From positions 838,501-902,500 of the forward strand of contig JAMJFZ010004075.1 in NCBI GenBank assembly GCA_026225945.1: a DNA stretch of 64,000 nucleotides. Direction: 5' to 3'. The first letter of the stretch is position 1. Every line of letters begins with the position of its first letter. The translations under genes and the position numbers were made by a program. The notes under the pieces were generated by a model that saw only the letters and a program-made list of their open reading frames with translations, was not told the DNA's origin and searched no databases. Shown here piece by piece: positions 47,545 through 59,055 of this stretch. This stretch comes from Cricetomys ansorgei. Lineage: Eukaryota; Chordata; Mammalia; Rodentia; Nesomyidae.

Positions 47545-47930
47545 CTATGATGGTTTGAATAAGAACAGGCCCCTGGCTCACATATTTGAATGCTTAGCCA
47601 ACAGGGAGGAGTAGTAGCAGGAGGTGTGGTATTGTTAGGGTAGGCGTGGCCTTGTTGGAGGAAGTATGTCACTGGGGGTGGGCTTTGAGTTTCAGAAGTC
47701 CAAGCCAGGCCTAGTGGCTCTCTTGTTGTCTTCCTGCTGCTTGCCAGTCTAAATGTAGAACTCTCCATCGCCATGTCTGCCCGCAGGCCGCCATGCTTCC
47801 CGCCATGACGATAAGGGGCTAAACCTCTGAACTGCGAGCCAGCCCCAATGAACTGTTTCCCTTTATAAGAGTCGCCGTGCTCATGGTGTCTCTTCACAGC
47901 AGCAGAGCAGTGGCCACGACACCCATCTTT
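47545..47930 (+). mobile_element. MaLR-type LTR, sense arm of an inverted pair
   Basis: It begins actatgatggtttgaataag, continues gtggccttgttggaggaagt, gtgggctttgagtttcagaa, aatgtagaactctccatc and gtgctcatggtgtctcttca. It is the opposite-strand relative of 46735-47070. Confidence 0.65.
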
Positions 47931-47949
47931 ATTTATTTATTTGGTTTAT

Positions 47950-48095
47950 TTACTTTTGAGACTGGGTTTCTCTGTATAGCCCCAGCTGTCCTGGAACTCA
48001 CTCTGTAGACCAAGCTGGCCTCAAACTCAGAGATCCGCCAGCCTCTGCCTCCCAAGTGCTGGGATTAAAGGTGTGCGCCTCCATAGCTGGCTTGA
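47950..48095 (-). repeat. B1 SINE, antisense
   Basis: gagactgggtttctctgtat, ctggaactcactctgtagac and gctgggattaaaggtgtgcg. Near full length, inserted right after an LTR. Confidence 0.93.
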
Positions 48096-48824
48096 GGTCC
48101 TACTTAAAAAGAAAAAAGAAATTTGGTCATGTGTGAAATGTAACAGATTCTGAGGGAAAGAGTTGAGGTTCTGAGAGAGTGTGGGATGCGCATGTAAAAG
48201 GCTTAGCAGAGAGACGGAGGGGTGTGACTAGCATGAGCTACGGCTGTGGCAAAGCTTCCTGGGGAAACCCTGAGCGGCAGGAGAGGTGAACAGCCAGGAG
48301 AAGCACGGCAGACCCCATGGCTACGGCGCGGAAGCTCTGTGGAGATTAGAGGAAGATGGTACAAAGATGGCAAGAGGCCCCAGAGAGTGTACTCAAAGGT
48401 GGATGCCCGCAGCACCGACTGCCAGGATCCAATCTGGGTGGAAGTTTCATCAGGGAAAGTCAAGGATGCGAAAGAGCATGTCCTTTAATTAGACCGCTGC
48501 CCGCCATTCTGGTTCAAGCCCCCACTGTACCCCCCCTTCGCTCCAGCCCCACACCCTCCTCCTAGTTCCTCAACCAAAGTATGGCCTGCCTCAGAATCTG
48601 CACACATGCGCCTGGGGCGCAGGGTGTGTCCACATGTGCCTGGAGTGCACCTTCCATTCTGCGTGTTCCTGGGTATGTAGGGGATCTTGACAGAGACTGT
48701 TGGCCTGTTGATATTTTGGAATAATTTTTCTATAATAAGCATTGGCCACCTGTCCATGATGATCAGAAAATCAGTTCCCTACTTAGATAATTTCTGGACA
48801 ATATCAATGGTTTTATATGTCTCC

Positions 48825-48902
48825 TTTCTCTCCCTCCCTCCCTTTCTCCCTTTCTCCCAGCTAATTTTCCTTCTTTCTTTCCTTCCTTCCTTCCTTCCTT
48901 CA
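48825..48902. repeat. Polypyrimidine tract (CCCT then CTTC)
   Basis: ctccctccct-type words, then eight ttcc/cttc units. Confidence 0.88.
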
Positions 48903-49007
48903 TCCTCCATCTTGTCTGATTTTCAGGGCCAGGGAGGGAGCTGAGGGCCTGGTAGAGGCTGAGCAAGTTCTCTACTGCCCATCAAGTTACACCCGATCCT
49001 TGCCTTG

Positions 49008-49155
49008 CTTTTTGTTTTGAGACAGGGTCTTGCTAACACTGCAGGCTGGCCTTGAGCTCACCTTGCAGCCTGCATCGGCTGTGGCTTTTGGTGCTCATGC
49101 TTGTGCCTCCTAAAGAGCTGAGATTGTAGGCCCATGTCAGCAGGCCTGGATGACT
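49008..49155 (-). repeat. B1-like SINE, antisense, diverged
   Basis: ttttgagacagggtcttgct, ggctggccttgagctcacct and gagctgagattgtaggccca. Confidence 0.78.
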
Positions 49156-51171
49156 CGTTCTTTAAGAAAGCAAATCATGCCATGACAATAATTTTCTAGC
49201 TGATTTCCTACATAAGCGTTAGACCAGTGCTGTGCAGTTCCTGATGCCCCGGATCTTACTGCTTCCCTCTACGGTATGACTTCCTGTGCTTAGTATCTGC
49301 TTAGATAACTTTGTAAAATTTTCGATAGCACACAAATAATTTTCAAACAGAATTGCAAAAACCCCAAATCTAATGAAATGTTGGCATTCTGCTTCCACGT
49401 TCATTTGAATTATAAATCACAAGGCTATCTGGCGTGAGGTATTTTCAGTCAAAGCAAAGACGACAACAACAAAACAGAAAGCTATAATGAAATGGTTTGC
49501 TACTGAACCTATTGTCAGCTTGCTCAGTTCACCGCTCGGGAAGCCCGACCAATCAGGCGAACTGTACCCTTTGGGGTCCCAGTTCCTCTGCTGCCCCACA
49601 CACAGCTTGCTTCCATGTGCCACCTCCGTCCCAGAGGCACTGGCCCTCCCGCCTCCCCAAACATACCCTGTTCTTCGTTCGCATAAACTTTTCCTTCTGT
49701 CAGGGACACTCTCCCCTTTCCTTGCCCCACAAAGAATTCTAACTTGTATCTTGAATTTCCGTTTGAGCGGCTCTTCTGACATTTTTGACTTGTCACTGGA
49801 GTTGTTAGGGTCAGAGCCTGGGCAGCCCCTAAGAAGCCAGCTCGGCTGCCGCCCTCAATGGGCCAATGAGAAACAAACAAGAAATCATGAAAAGCAGAAA
49901 AAGGACATTTATTCAACTTACCTACATGGTGAGGAAGAACAACAGAGAAGCACAGCAACCTTCCTGCTCCCAAGCCCATTTCAGGTCCTGACAGAGGGCC
50001 AGAGGTTCGCACAGCTAGGAAGGTGGTCCTGCCATCATCGCTCCTGCCGCAGCCTCTTCCGCAGAACCTTCTGCCAAGCTGGAGGACTGTGTGGATTCTT
50101 GTTTTAGGAGTGAAGCTCCAGCTCCAGTTGATACCTAGGTCTCAGCCTTTTCCTGGGGAAATTCCAATTCCATAGGGTACCCTGTATCAGCAGCCTGATG
50201 GCCAAAGGGCAGGGCACAGCTGTCTCTTAGCATACCTCCCTTCCTGCCCAGGATGGTTAGAGGGTTATCACCTTCTCCACACTTCCCTTGTATATTCTAG
50301 ATGCCCCAATAAAAGACAGTTAGCCCGTTATTTTTAGTATTGGTTCTACCCCTGCCTTCCTATGCACTCTAGACTCTGTCAGGGTAGAAGCTGGGCCAGC
50401 TCATCTTTAGGCTGCCTGGAATTCATGCCTAATTCATAGGAGCACAGGATGCTTTACAGGCGAGTGGGGGAAAAAATGGACCTGGCACCATCTCCTTTCT
50501 CTCAACCAAGCTCCAAGCTCCTAAGGCTTCTTTAAATCGCACATTTTCTCAGCTCTGTGCTGAGTGGGAGCACTTACAGCTGCATGTCTTAATCTGAGGA
50601 CTCGCTGGCTGGAGACCACCCATGAGCACAGAACACACGCAAATAAAGCCCGGTCCAGGGACACAAGGACTTGCTTGAGATTCAGGATATAGGAAAAGAT
50701 GGAGCTGAGAGGCGGCAGGGAAGTGTCTTGAATGTTCAAAAACACAGAACAAGAAGCTGGCTGTGGTTTTCCACAGGCAAATGGGACTCCCATCCTTCTC
50801 TCCAGCTAAGGATATATGTGAACTCGCTGGTCCCATGACCAGTAACGGTGTCTTCTCTCACAGAAGTCACCGCGCCTTGTCTGCCTCGTCCAGCAAAGTG
50901 CCGAGTAAAAGCTGTAAAGAGAAGTAGGAAGTCCATCATTCCCTCTGAGGAGCTTGGGCAGAACTTCTCTCCTCCTGTCCTGGGGGTGTGTGGGGAGGGG
51001 CAGCAGTCTCGGGCAGCCCTGAGCTCAGGAGGGAGAGGTGCTGGCCTCTCTCGCCATCTCCACCGTGTACATTTCTATGTGTTGAGGAAAGCCTGGTTTC
51101 TGTCACGCCCGTGTGATAGCCGATTAGGTCAGAAAGGTGGATGCACTTAAAAAAAGAAATTAATCACAGAG

Positions 51172-51330
51172 CTGTCTGTAGTGGCTCAAGCTTTAGTTTC
51201 AGCATTTAGAAGGCTGAGGCAGGAGGATTGCCGTGAGTTTGAGCTCAGCCTGTGCTATTTAGTGAGTTCCAGGAAAGCTTGAGTTCCAGTGTAAGACACT
51301 GTCTCAGAAAGAAAAAAAAAATTAAGATGT
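51172..51330 (+). repeat. B1-like SINE, sense
   Basis: tgtagtggctcaagctttag, ggctgaggcaggaggattgc and an A-run after ctgtctcagaaag. Confidence 0.82.
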
Positions 51331-51654
51331 GATCACAGGGTTTGTACTAACAATAAAGTGAGAGGAAGAGAACAAAAATAATTAAGAAGGGAAATACCTT
51401 TATAAAATATAACTGCTAATTAGACTGTAAAAGGGAAGGCAGTTTGGGAGCTTAAGATGAATTTTCAAGCGCACTGTACGGGGTGTTATCAACGACGTTA
51501 GGGAGAGACTCACTGAGATAATACGTATTTCTAAAATAAGTCTGATTATTGCAAACAGAATGCGAGTAGCAACAATCCTTCTCAGTTTCAACAGTTCCAA
51601 AACAAGTGCGTCCCAGCTATGTGTTCTCTGTGTCAGCAGGAGACAAGCAAACCA

Positions 51655-51899
51655 AGATGGCCAGGGCTGCAGAGGTGGCTCCATCCACAAAGCGTCTGCT
51701 GTGACAGCATGAAGACCGGAGTTCAGGTCCCCAGAACCCATGAGAGACAAGGTGGCACCAGCCCAGCTCTGGGGAGGCAGAAATGGGAGGGGCTTGGGGC
51801 TCGATGGTTGACCAATCGTCAGCAAGCTCCAGGCCTCAGAAAAAAAACAAAATAAGGTAGCCGGTAACTGAGGAAGACACCCAACATCAACGTCTGACC
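51655..51899 (+). repeat. B4-type composite SINE, sense, running into a CA array
   Basis: agatggccagggctgcagag, gttcaggtccccagaaccca, ctggggaggcagaaatggga and gaggaagacacccaacatca. Confidence 0.78.
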
Positions 51900-52664
51900 C
51901 CCACACACACACATACACACACACACACACACACACATACATACACACATACATACATACACACACACACACATACACACACACATAAACACACACACAC
52001 ACACACATACATACACACACACATACATACACATACACACATGCACATACACACACGCACACACACATACACACATACACACATGCACATACACACACAC
52101 ACATACACACACACACATACACACATACACACACACATACACACACACGCACACACACATACACACACATACATACATACACACACATACACACACACAC
52201 ATACATACATACACACACATACACACATACACACACATATACATATACATACATACACACACATACATACACACACACATACACACACACACACATACAC
52301 ACACACACACACACACATACACACACACACACACACATAACACACACACACACACACATGCACATACACACACATACACACATGCACATACACACACGCA
52401 CACACACATACACACATGCACATACACACACGCACACACACATACACACATACACACATGCACATACACACACACATACACACACACACATACACACATA
52501 CACACACACATACACACACACGCACACACACATACACACACATACATACATACACACACATACACACACACACATACATACATACACACACATACACACA
52601 TACACACACACATATACATATACATACATACACACACATACATACACACACACATACACACACA

Positions 52665-52696
<32 letters not shown>

Positions 52697-52872
52697 TACA
52701 CACACACATAAACACACACACACACACATACACACATACACACATGCACATACACACACATACACACATGCACATACACACACGCACACACACATACACA
52801 CATACACACACACATACACACACACATAAACACACATACACACACGCACACACACATACACACACACACACA
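51900..52872. repeat. 0.97-kb CA array with ~375-bp higher-order duplication
   Basis: Nearly pure CA/TA words. Markers repeat at a fixed offset: atgcacat at 52041 and 52083 recurs at 52416 and 52458, and catatacatatacat at 52236 recurs at 52611. The array follows a B4-type SINE tail. Confidence 0.95.
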
Positions 52873-53941
52873 AGTCAGGGATCATTCCGTCAGCTCCTCC
52901 CTCACTGTGTCTGTTCTGGGTTCTCGGCGGGAAGCACAGCGCAGTGTCAGGTGCAGCCCAGGGTAGAAACAGCGAGAACGTACCGACGTTGTTGGGAGTT
53001 GTGAAAAGCGTGAGCTCCAAAAGCACCAGCGCCGCCGCACTGAGAGAACTGGGGCGAGTTGTTTTAACTGCACCTCCATTGCCTTGTTTTTCAAACCGTG
53101 GTCACGACGCTGCTGCTTCACAGTATTCTGGGGACTCGCACAGCAGACCGGTGTGCCAGGGAAGTCTCCCAGTGAAGGGGCCGCGGTCACGATGGCAGAG
53201 AGAAGGGAAGTTCTGATGAGGACTTAGTGGGCAGCAGAGCTTGGCACAAGGAATGGAGTAGGGGGTGGGGAGTACCCTGGACTCTATGTGATCAGGTGTG
53301 GTCATGGTGGGTTGATCTGGAGAAGGACCTAGGAGAGAGCCTGCGACTCAGAGGCAGAAGGCTGCTTGTTGTGGACATGTTGGTCCCAACCCCGCGGCTC
53401 TGTGGCACTAGTGACCGAGCAGAGGCCGACACCCGCCCGGGTTGTGGGATCTCCACTGTCGCTGTGCGTGTCTGTGCCAGTTTCCTTAGGTTGTTGGGTT
53501 ATAGGGACCCTATGCGTTTAAATTCCAGGGTACCCCAACAGGAGACTTACCCAAGGTCTTCATCTCCAGCACCAGGAAGTGGACACTGGGAGAGGGGGTT
53601 CCTTCAGACCCCAAGTTCATTCTACATCTCAGCCTGGCCTCCTTCCTGCCCCGTTCTGTTTTATGTCATGGAGTTCCCGTTCCAGTGCCCTACCTGGAAC
53701 TACCACGTACCCTTACGTAGCGCTCCCCTCAGGGGGCCGAGCCCTACAACAAGGTCCCTAAGCTGCAGAGGAGCCAGGCCTTAAAGGACACTCTTTAACC
53801 AGACCCCAGCAGCTGGCAGCGGGGGAGCAGCCCAGTAAAGACCCCTGGCTTCCCATGTGACTACTAGACTTCTGAAAGTGATATGCTGGGTTTGAGGTAC
53901 TTAGGCGAACTGCGCTGAGCTAGCAGCTAGAGAACAAGAGA

Positions 53942-54486
53942 GCTGAGGTGGCTGTGGCTGAGGTGGCTGAGGTAGTTGTGGCTGAGGTGGCTGAGGTGGC
54001 TGAGGTGGCTGAGGTGGCCGACGTGGCCGATGTGGCTGAGGTGGCTGTGGCTGAGGTGGCCGAGGTGGCTGAGGTGGCTGTGGCTGAGGTGGCTGAGGTG
54101 GCTGAGATTGCTGTGCTGTGGCTGAGGTGGCCGAGGTGGCCAAGGTGGCTGTGACTTGAGGTGGCTGTCGCTGAGGTAGCTGAGGTGGCTGAGGTGGCTG
54201 AGGTGGCTGAGATTGCTGTGGCTGAGATGGCTAAGGTGGCCGAGGTTGCTGTGGCTGAGGTGGCCGAGGTGGCTGAGGTGGCTGTGGCTGAGGTGGCTGA
54301 GGTGGCCGAGGTGGCTGAGGTGGCTGTGGCTGAGGTGGCTGAGGTGGCCGAGGTGACTGAGGTTGCTGTGGCTGAGGTTGCTGTGGCTGAGGTGGCTGAG
54401 GTGACCAAGGTGGCTGAGGTGGCTGTGGCTGAGGTTGCTGTGGCTGAGGTGGCTGAGGTGACCGAGGTGGCTGAGGTGGCTGATGC
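53942..54486 (+). repeat. 9-bp G-rich minisatellite (ggctgaggt)n
   Basis: About 60 imperfect copies of ggctgaggt, with interspersed ggctgtggct variants, span roughly 545 bp. Because the unit is a multiple of three without stops, several frames stay open: Ala-Glu-Val/Val-Ala-Glu on + and Ser-Ala-Thr on minus. I regard these as consequences of the repeat, not as evidence of a protein. One interruption (gacttgaggt) lies near 54150-54160. The + strand is strongly G-rich. Confidence 0.9.
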
Positions 54487-54912
54487 CTTGGTCAGAGAAG
54501 TGAGGAAGGCAGCACAGACCTCCTCAGAACAGCAGTGTGTGTCAGATCATTTGAAAGATGAACCCACAGAGGAAGTTGAAAAATATCTAAAGTCATGGAG
54601 AGGAAGCCAGATTGATGTCATGGGCTCAAGGACATGGTGCTTTAGACAGTGAGGTCTGGTCAGCCAAGCCACACTTCACAGATGGACAGGGTCGTATGGA
54701 CTTAGGGGCCTACTCATGTGTTTTTTATAAAAATAATTATTTTAGACTTTTGGGAAAACGAAGCATGTTTCTGTTCTTAGCTTGGTACTTCCCTTGAGTA
54801 TTGGTACATTTGTGTGGCAGAGTTTAGAACCAGAGCCATGACCTCTGTGAAGGGACGCAGTCTAGAGTTAGTACTTTATAGGGTTTTTTGTTAATTGAAA
54901 AATAAAAAAAAA
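54487..54912 (+). other. Unidentified possible retrocopy or transcript end beside the minisatellite
   Basis: After the minisatellite the same open frame leaves the repeat and reads a charged, non-repetitive segment (VREVRKAAQTSSEQQ, then HLKDEPTEEVEKYLKSW) until a stop near 54650. About 250 bp further on, AATAAA occurs at about 54900 within an A-run. A coding-like tail, UTR-like AT-rich sequence, then a polyadenylation signal and A-run would fit a processed gene copy. I could not match the peptide to a family, so function is unknown and chance is possible. Confidence 0.25.
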
Positions 54913-55369
54913 GATTTAGTAATGATTTTTGTGTTGGATTTCCACACAAATAATTCTATATTATTTTTCATGAACATCTAACAACACCAAAAGAAATGTG
55001 GGTTACGGAGAAATGCATTTATGGCTCCCCTTCCTGAAAGTGAGCATCTCTCAGGAGCGTCCTCTGATTGCACTGTGCATGTCCACACGCGTGTACATCT
55101 GCCCAGTGCCGCTTCACCCCGGTAAACCGAAGCATGCTGTGTAATATGATCTTCAACAGTCACCTCCGTGTTTGCAGAACATTCCCAATATACTGTAGCC
55201 TCCGCTCTTCCCTCGTGAGAAATCCATTCATTAATCCGTCATTTCTTACACCTCTCTAGTTCCTGCTACATACATTTCAGTTCTTCTGGGTGTGAAAATG
55301 AAGTCAGAATTTCCTGCCTCAGTTTCCCCTTCTGTTGAGCAAAATGTTCTGCTGTGCTTTGGCCAGTTG

Positions 55370-55770
55370 CTTTCAGGGAGTTTGCTATGGTTTGCAGTGG
55401 TGTGTCCCCTGAAGAGCAAGCGCTGGAAGTTTCACGGCGCTGTGTCCGTGTTGAGGTGACACCCCTGGAACCGCAGGCCCAGTGGAAGCCCGCTGGCCAT
55501 AGGGTCCGCCCTGCGGAGCAGGCGAGCCAGCGCTCTGTCAGGACAGGGGCTGCTGCAGAGCACGGCCTCTCCAGGCCTTGGCTTCTCTATGCAAGCGTTT
55601 CTCTTTCTGCTCACCACGCTTGGCCGGGCCGTGGGGATCTTTGCAGGGAAGACCATTCCACCACCGGACTCCTGAGGTAAATACACCTCTTTTCCTTAGA
55701 AAGTCCTGATTTTGTCTTGATTTACAGCTACGGATGAGATCTTTGTTTGAGCACACCTATCTTAAAGTCT
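55370..55770 (+). mobile_element. MaLR-like LTR, sense, old
   Basis: It starts with gctatggtttgcagtggtgt gtcccc, resembling the ancestral MaLR LTR start, and keeps the order of the phrase for a separate CpG-rich middle and a gaggtaaatacacctctttt end. Divergence is high, so the borders are approximate. Confidence 0.45.
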
Positions 55771-55934
55771 GGCTTACCCTTTATAGAGACCACTGAAAAA
55801 TGGAATAAAAGCTGGGCAGACTATGAAACCTTATGACATTTCATAGTTTTTCAAATCGTGTGAAGGATGGGTCATGATGTTAATTTCTCCACATTCACTA
55901 TTCTGACAGGCTCCTATCAAGCAGTTTCTAAGAC

Positions 55935-56050
55935 TGTCATGGCATTGAACACCTGTGACCGCAGCCCTCAGGAGGCTGGGATCAGAGGGCAGGAGCCTAA
56001 GACCCCCCCCCCCCAGTTACATAGTGAGACCTTATCTCAAAGTCAATAAT
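55935..56050 (+). repeat. B1-derived SINE fragment, sense
   Basis: tcatggcattgaacacctgt, ctcaggaggctgggatcaga, a C-run at 56003-56015, then gagaccttatctcaaag. Confidence 0.6.
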
Positions 56051-56489
56051 GAATAGGTAAATAAAACCTAAAAGTAAAAGTGTGTTCCTAAGCTGAAACA
56101 AACCTTTAACAAGGGTGATTTACAGCTTTGTGGCTGTCAGATAAGTTGCAACATTGTATTTCGCTCTAATGTTCACATTCCCTCATGCCTCGGCTCTTTG
56201 TCCAGGCTTTATAAAAATTAAATACCTCAGAAGAAAAGCCACGTGAGCTATGGCAACACGAAGCTCATCATCCTGTTAATCTGTTTGCCTGGTCCTCGTC
56301 CACTTCATTTTTACATGTGAGATATGGTCGGTTTAAGAAATGATGGTCCGAAGCTCCCTCTGAGCAACCAGCAGCAATGAAGGCTACCTCATCTTTTACC
56401 AACAAGGAACATGACTCCACCAGTACAGACAGTGATTTTATTTCATAAATGCTTTTAACAAGAATCTGGGCAAGTGAAGCACGCATTTA

Positions 56490-56580
56490 TAGAAGGCGGT
56501 GCCTAACAGCGGGAAAGCTGTCTACACAGAATTCATTCTCGAGGCCCGGTGTTCAGTCCCCAGCATGTAGAACAATTACT
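56490..56580 (+). repeat. ID-like SINE remnant, sense
   Basis: agaaggcggtgcctaacagc and cggtgttcagtccccagcat keep the tRNA-Ala-derived order weakly. Confidence 0.4.
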
Positions 56581-57064
56581 AAGTAACACCAGAAACCATT
56601 AGGGATACTCAGTGTCAAAAAAGAACCTCAATTTGCTCAAAGCGCCTCACCCAAACTTTAGCAGATTCAATTCTTTAATGTGGAAGTTCAGTAAGAGAAC
56701 AAAAGGTGTAAATAAATGCCAGGGAGTGAATCTAAAACGAAGGACAGAATTTTAAAAGCCACATTTAATAACTTATGTAGGCAGGGATCACTGAGAAATA
56801 CTAAAATCATAGCTCACAAGGTTGTTGTCAAACTGTCTCATGGCAGAACCACACTATGGATTTATTAAGTAAGGAACAATATGTTTCTAATGGCGCGCTG
56901 TACTGGTCAGCCCTAATCAAGTCACTCTGCAGCCCCAGTTGTGGACAGCCTGACGCGGAGACTCCCAAGGGCATGAGGCAGCTTTCGGGCGATAGTGGAA
57001 AACAAGCCAAAGGCAGATACAGATTACGAGACATTCTGCATAGTAACTGGCATATGCTCTTCAA

Positions 57065-57308
57065 GGAGTGGGGTGGGGTGGGTAAATCATGAGGACCCAA
57101 GTTCAGTCCTTGGGGCCCCGTGTGGAAAGCAGGGTGTGGTAGAGGAGAGGGAGAGACAGGCAAATTCCTGAGGCTCACGGGCCACAGTCTAAACTAATCA
57201 GAGGGGGGGAGTGGGAGAGAAAGCAAAATTAAAAAACCAAACAGAAGACCAAAATGAATAGCACCTGAAGAAGCTGAGACCTGAGGTTGTCCCATGGCCT
57301 GCAAATGC
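57065..57308 (+). repeat. B4-type composite SINE, sense, running into a CA array
   Basis: gaggacccaagttcagtcct, gtggaaagcagggtgtggta, agacaggcaaattcctgagg and gagacctgaggttgtcccat. Confidence 0.78.
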
Positions 57309-57356
<48 letters not shown>

Positions 57357-58073
57357 TTCACACACACACTCTCATACACACATACACTAACATACAGGCT
57401 CACACACACACACACTCACACTCATACACACACCCTCATACACACATACACTCACATACAGACACACACATACACACACACACTCACAAACACTCACACA
57501 CGCTCTCATACACACATACACTAACATACAGGCTCACACACACACACACACACACTCACACTCATACACACACCCTCATACACACATACACTCACATACA
57601 GACACACACATACACACACACACACTCACAAACACTCACACACGCTCTCATACACACATACACTAACATACAGGCTCACACACACATACACACACACACA
57701 TACACTCATACACACACTCTCATACACACATACACTAACATACAGGCTCACACACACACACACTCACACTCATACACACACCCTCATACACACATACACT
57801 AACATATAGGCTCACACACACACACACACTCACATTCATACACACACTCTCATACACACATACACTAACATACAGGCTCACACACACACACACTCACACT
57901 CATACACACACCCTCATACACACATACACTAACATACAGGCTCACACACACACACACACACACTCACTCATACACACACCCTCATACACACATACACTCA
58001 CATACAGACACACACACACACACACACTCACATTCAGACACACATGCGTGCACACTCACACACACTCAAACTG
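57309..58073. repeat. CA array grading into a ~65-bp VNTR
   Basis: A CA run (57309-57350) followed by units marked by catacaggctcaca at about 57397, 57531, 57673, 57744, 57809, 57874 and 57939. Spacing is 65 to 71 bp or about twice that. It follows a B4-type SINE tail. Confidence 0.93.
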
Positions 58074-59055
58074 AAAATTTTAGGTCAGGGATTATAAAGG
58101 TATTCCTTCTAATATTCTTTGAACCTTCCTGTAAATTTGAATGTTTCCAATATAGAGTTGGAAGAAGATGTTTCATATTTATGTTGGTGGTGTTCCAAGC
58201 CAGGGGTGGGATGACTCAACCAGAGCAGGCACCCCCACCCGGAAACGCTCCCCTTCCCAGCATTCAGCAGCCAGTTTGTTGCAGATGTCTATCTACATTA
58301 GCTAAACAAATCCAGATGTAAAACTGGGAGAAACGTGGAGAAATCTGCAGTTCTCAAATGTCCCGTGTGCACGGATCTGTTCCGGGCAGGGCTTGGTCTC
58401 CCATAATCCCAGTGACCCTACACTGAACTACTCCCAAGCAACTCACACTTTCCAAACAAAATCTCTGCTCATACCGCTTCCCGCGCCAGAACGGCTGTCC
58501 CCGTTGCATTTATTGGTCAAAGTCACAATCTTTATGCTTAGTCCAAAGTTTTCTTCTTCTTTGGGAGTTGAAGGCCACCACCTTTGCCTTCCAGTTGGAA
58601 GCAATCCCACCTACTGCGTGGTCCCTACGCTCTCTTAAAACACAAACCCATTTTGCTTGCATTTCAGTCACTGTGGAACAATGTGTCCCACAGCAGGACT
58701 TCTGCTTATCTCTGCCGCGCCGGGGGAGATTTCTTAGGTACAGGTTCTTTAGGGTGATGTGTAAGGGACTTATGACATAATGTCTGCTTTCAATCTTATG
58801 TCCTGAGACCGCATCACTCAATGAACCCGACGCTATAATATAAGCCACTTTTTCATATGGATTCCGGGGCATTCCTTGGATCTGCGTCCTTCAATTCTGT
58901 GGGCTATGGAGAAGCAAACTGCTTGCCGGGCTTGCTGGGAGCCGGAAGCCTGGACTCCTTACATGCCCTGCGGTTCTGATAATTGACCAGACTATCATCA
59001 CACCAGCTGTTTTCCTCTGTGTGCCACCTGATTAAGCCACATAGCCTCTTTTTTA

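Noticed and set aside
49440..50480. Possible LTR-like segment (gcataaacttttccttct and a tttattcaacttac tract)
   Set aside because: Suggestive words only. I could find no matching second LTR, primer site or internal retroviral sequence, so I left it unassigned.
51400..53026. Cys-Val open frames of about 350 to 490 codons on the minus strand
   Set aside because: They run through the CA array and spill into SINE and unique sequence at the ends; artefacts of low complexity.
53920..54408. Ser-Ala-Thr open frame on the minus strand, resembling a low-complexity secreted protein
   Set aside because: It is the complement of the 9-bp minisatellite, and a stop-free 9-mer opens frames automatically.
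57309..58073. CRISPR-like regular spacing of a repeated motif
   Set aside because: Units and 'spacers' are all CA-rich low complexity with no unique spacers, in a mammalian intron behind a SINE. It is a VNTR.
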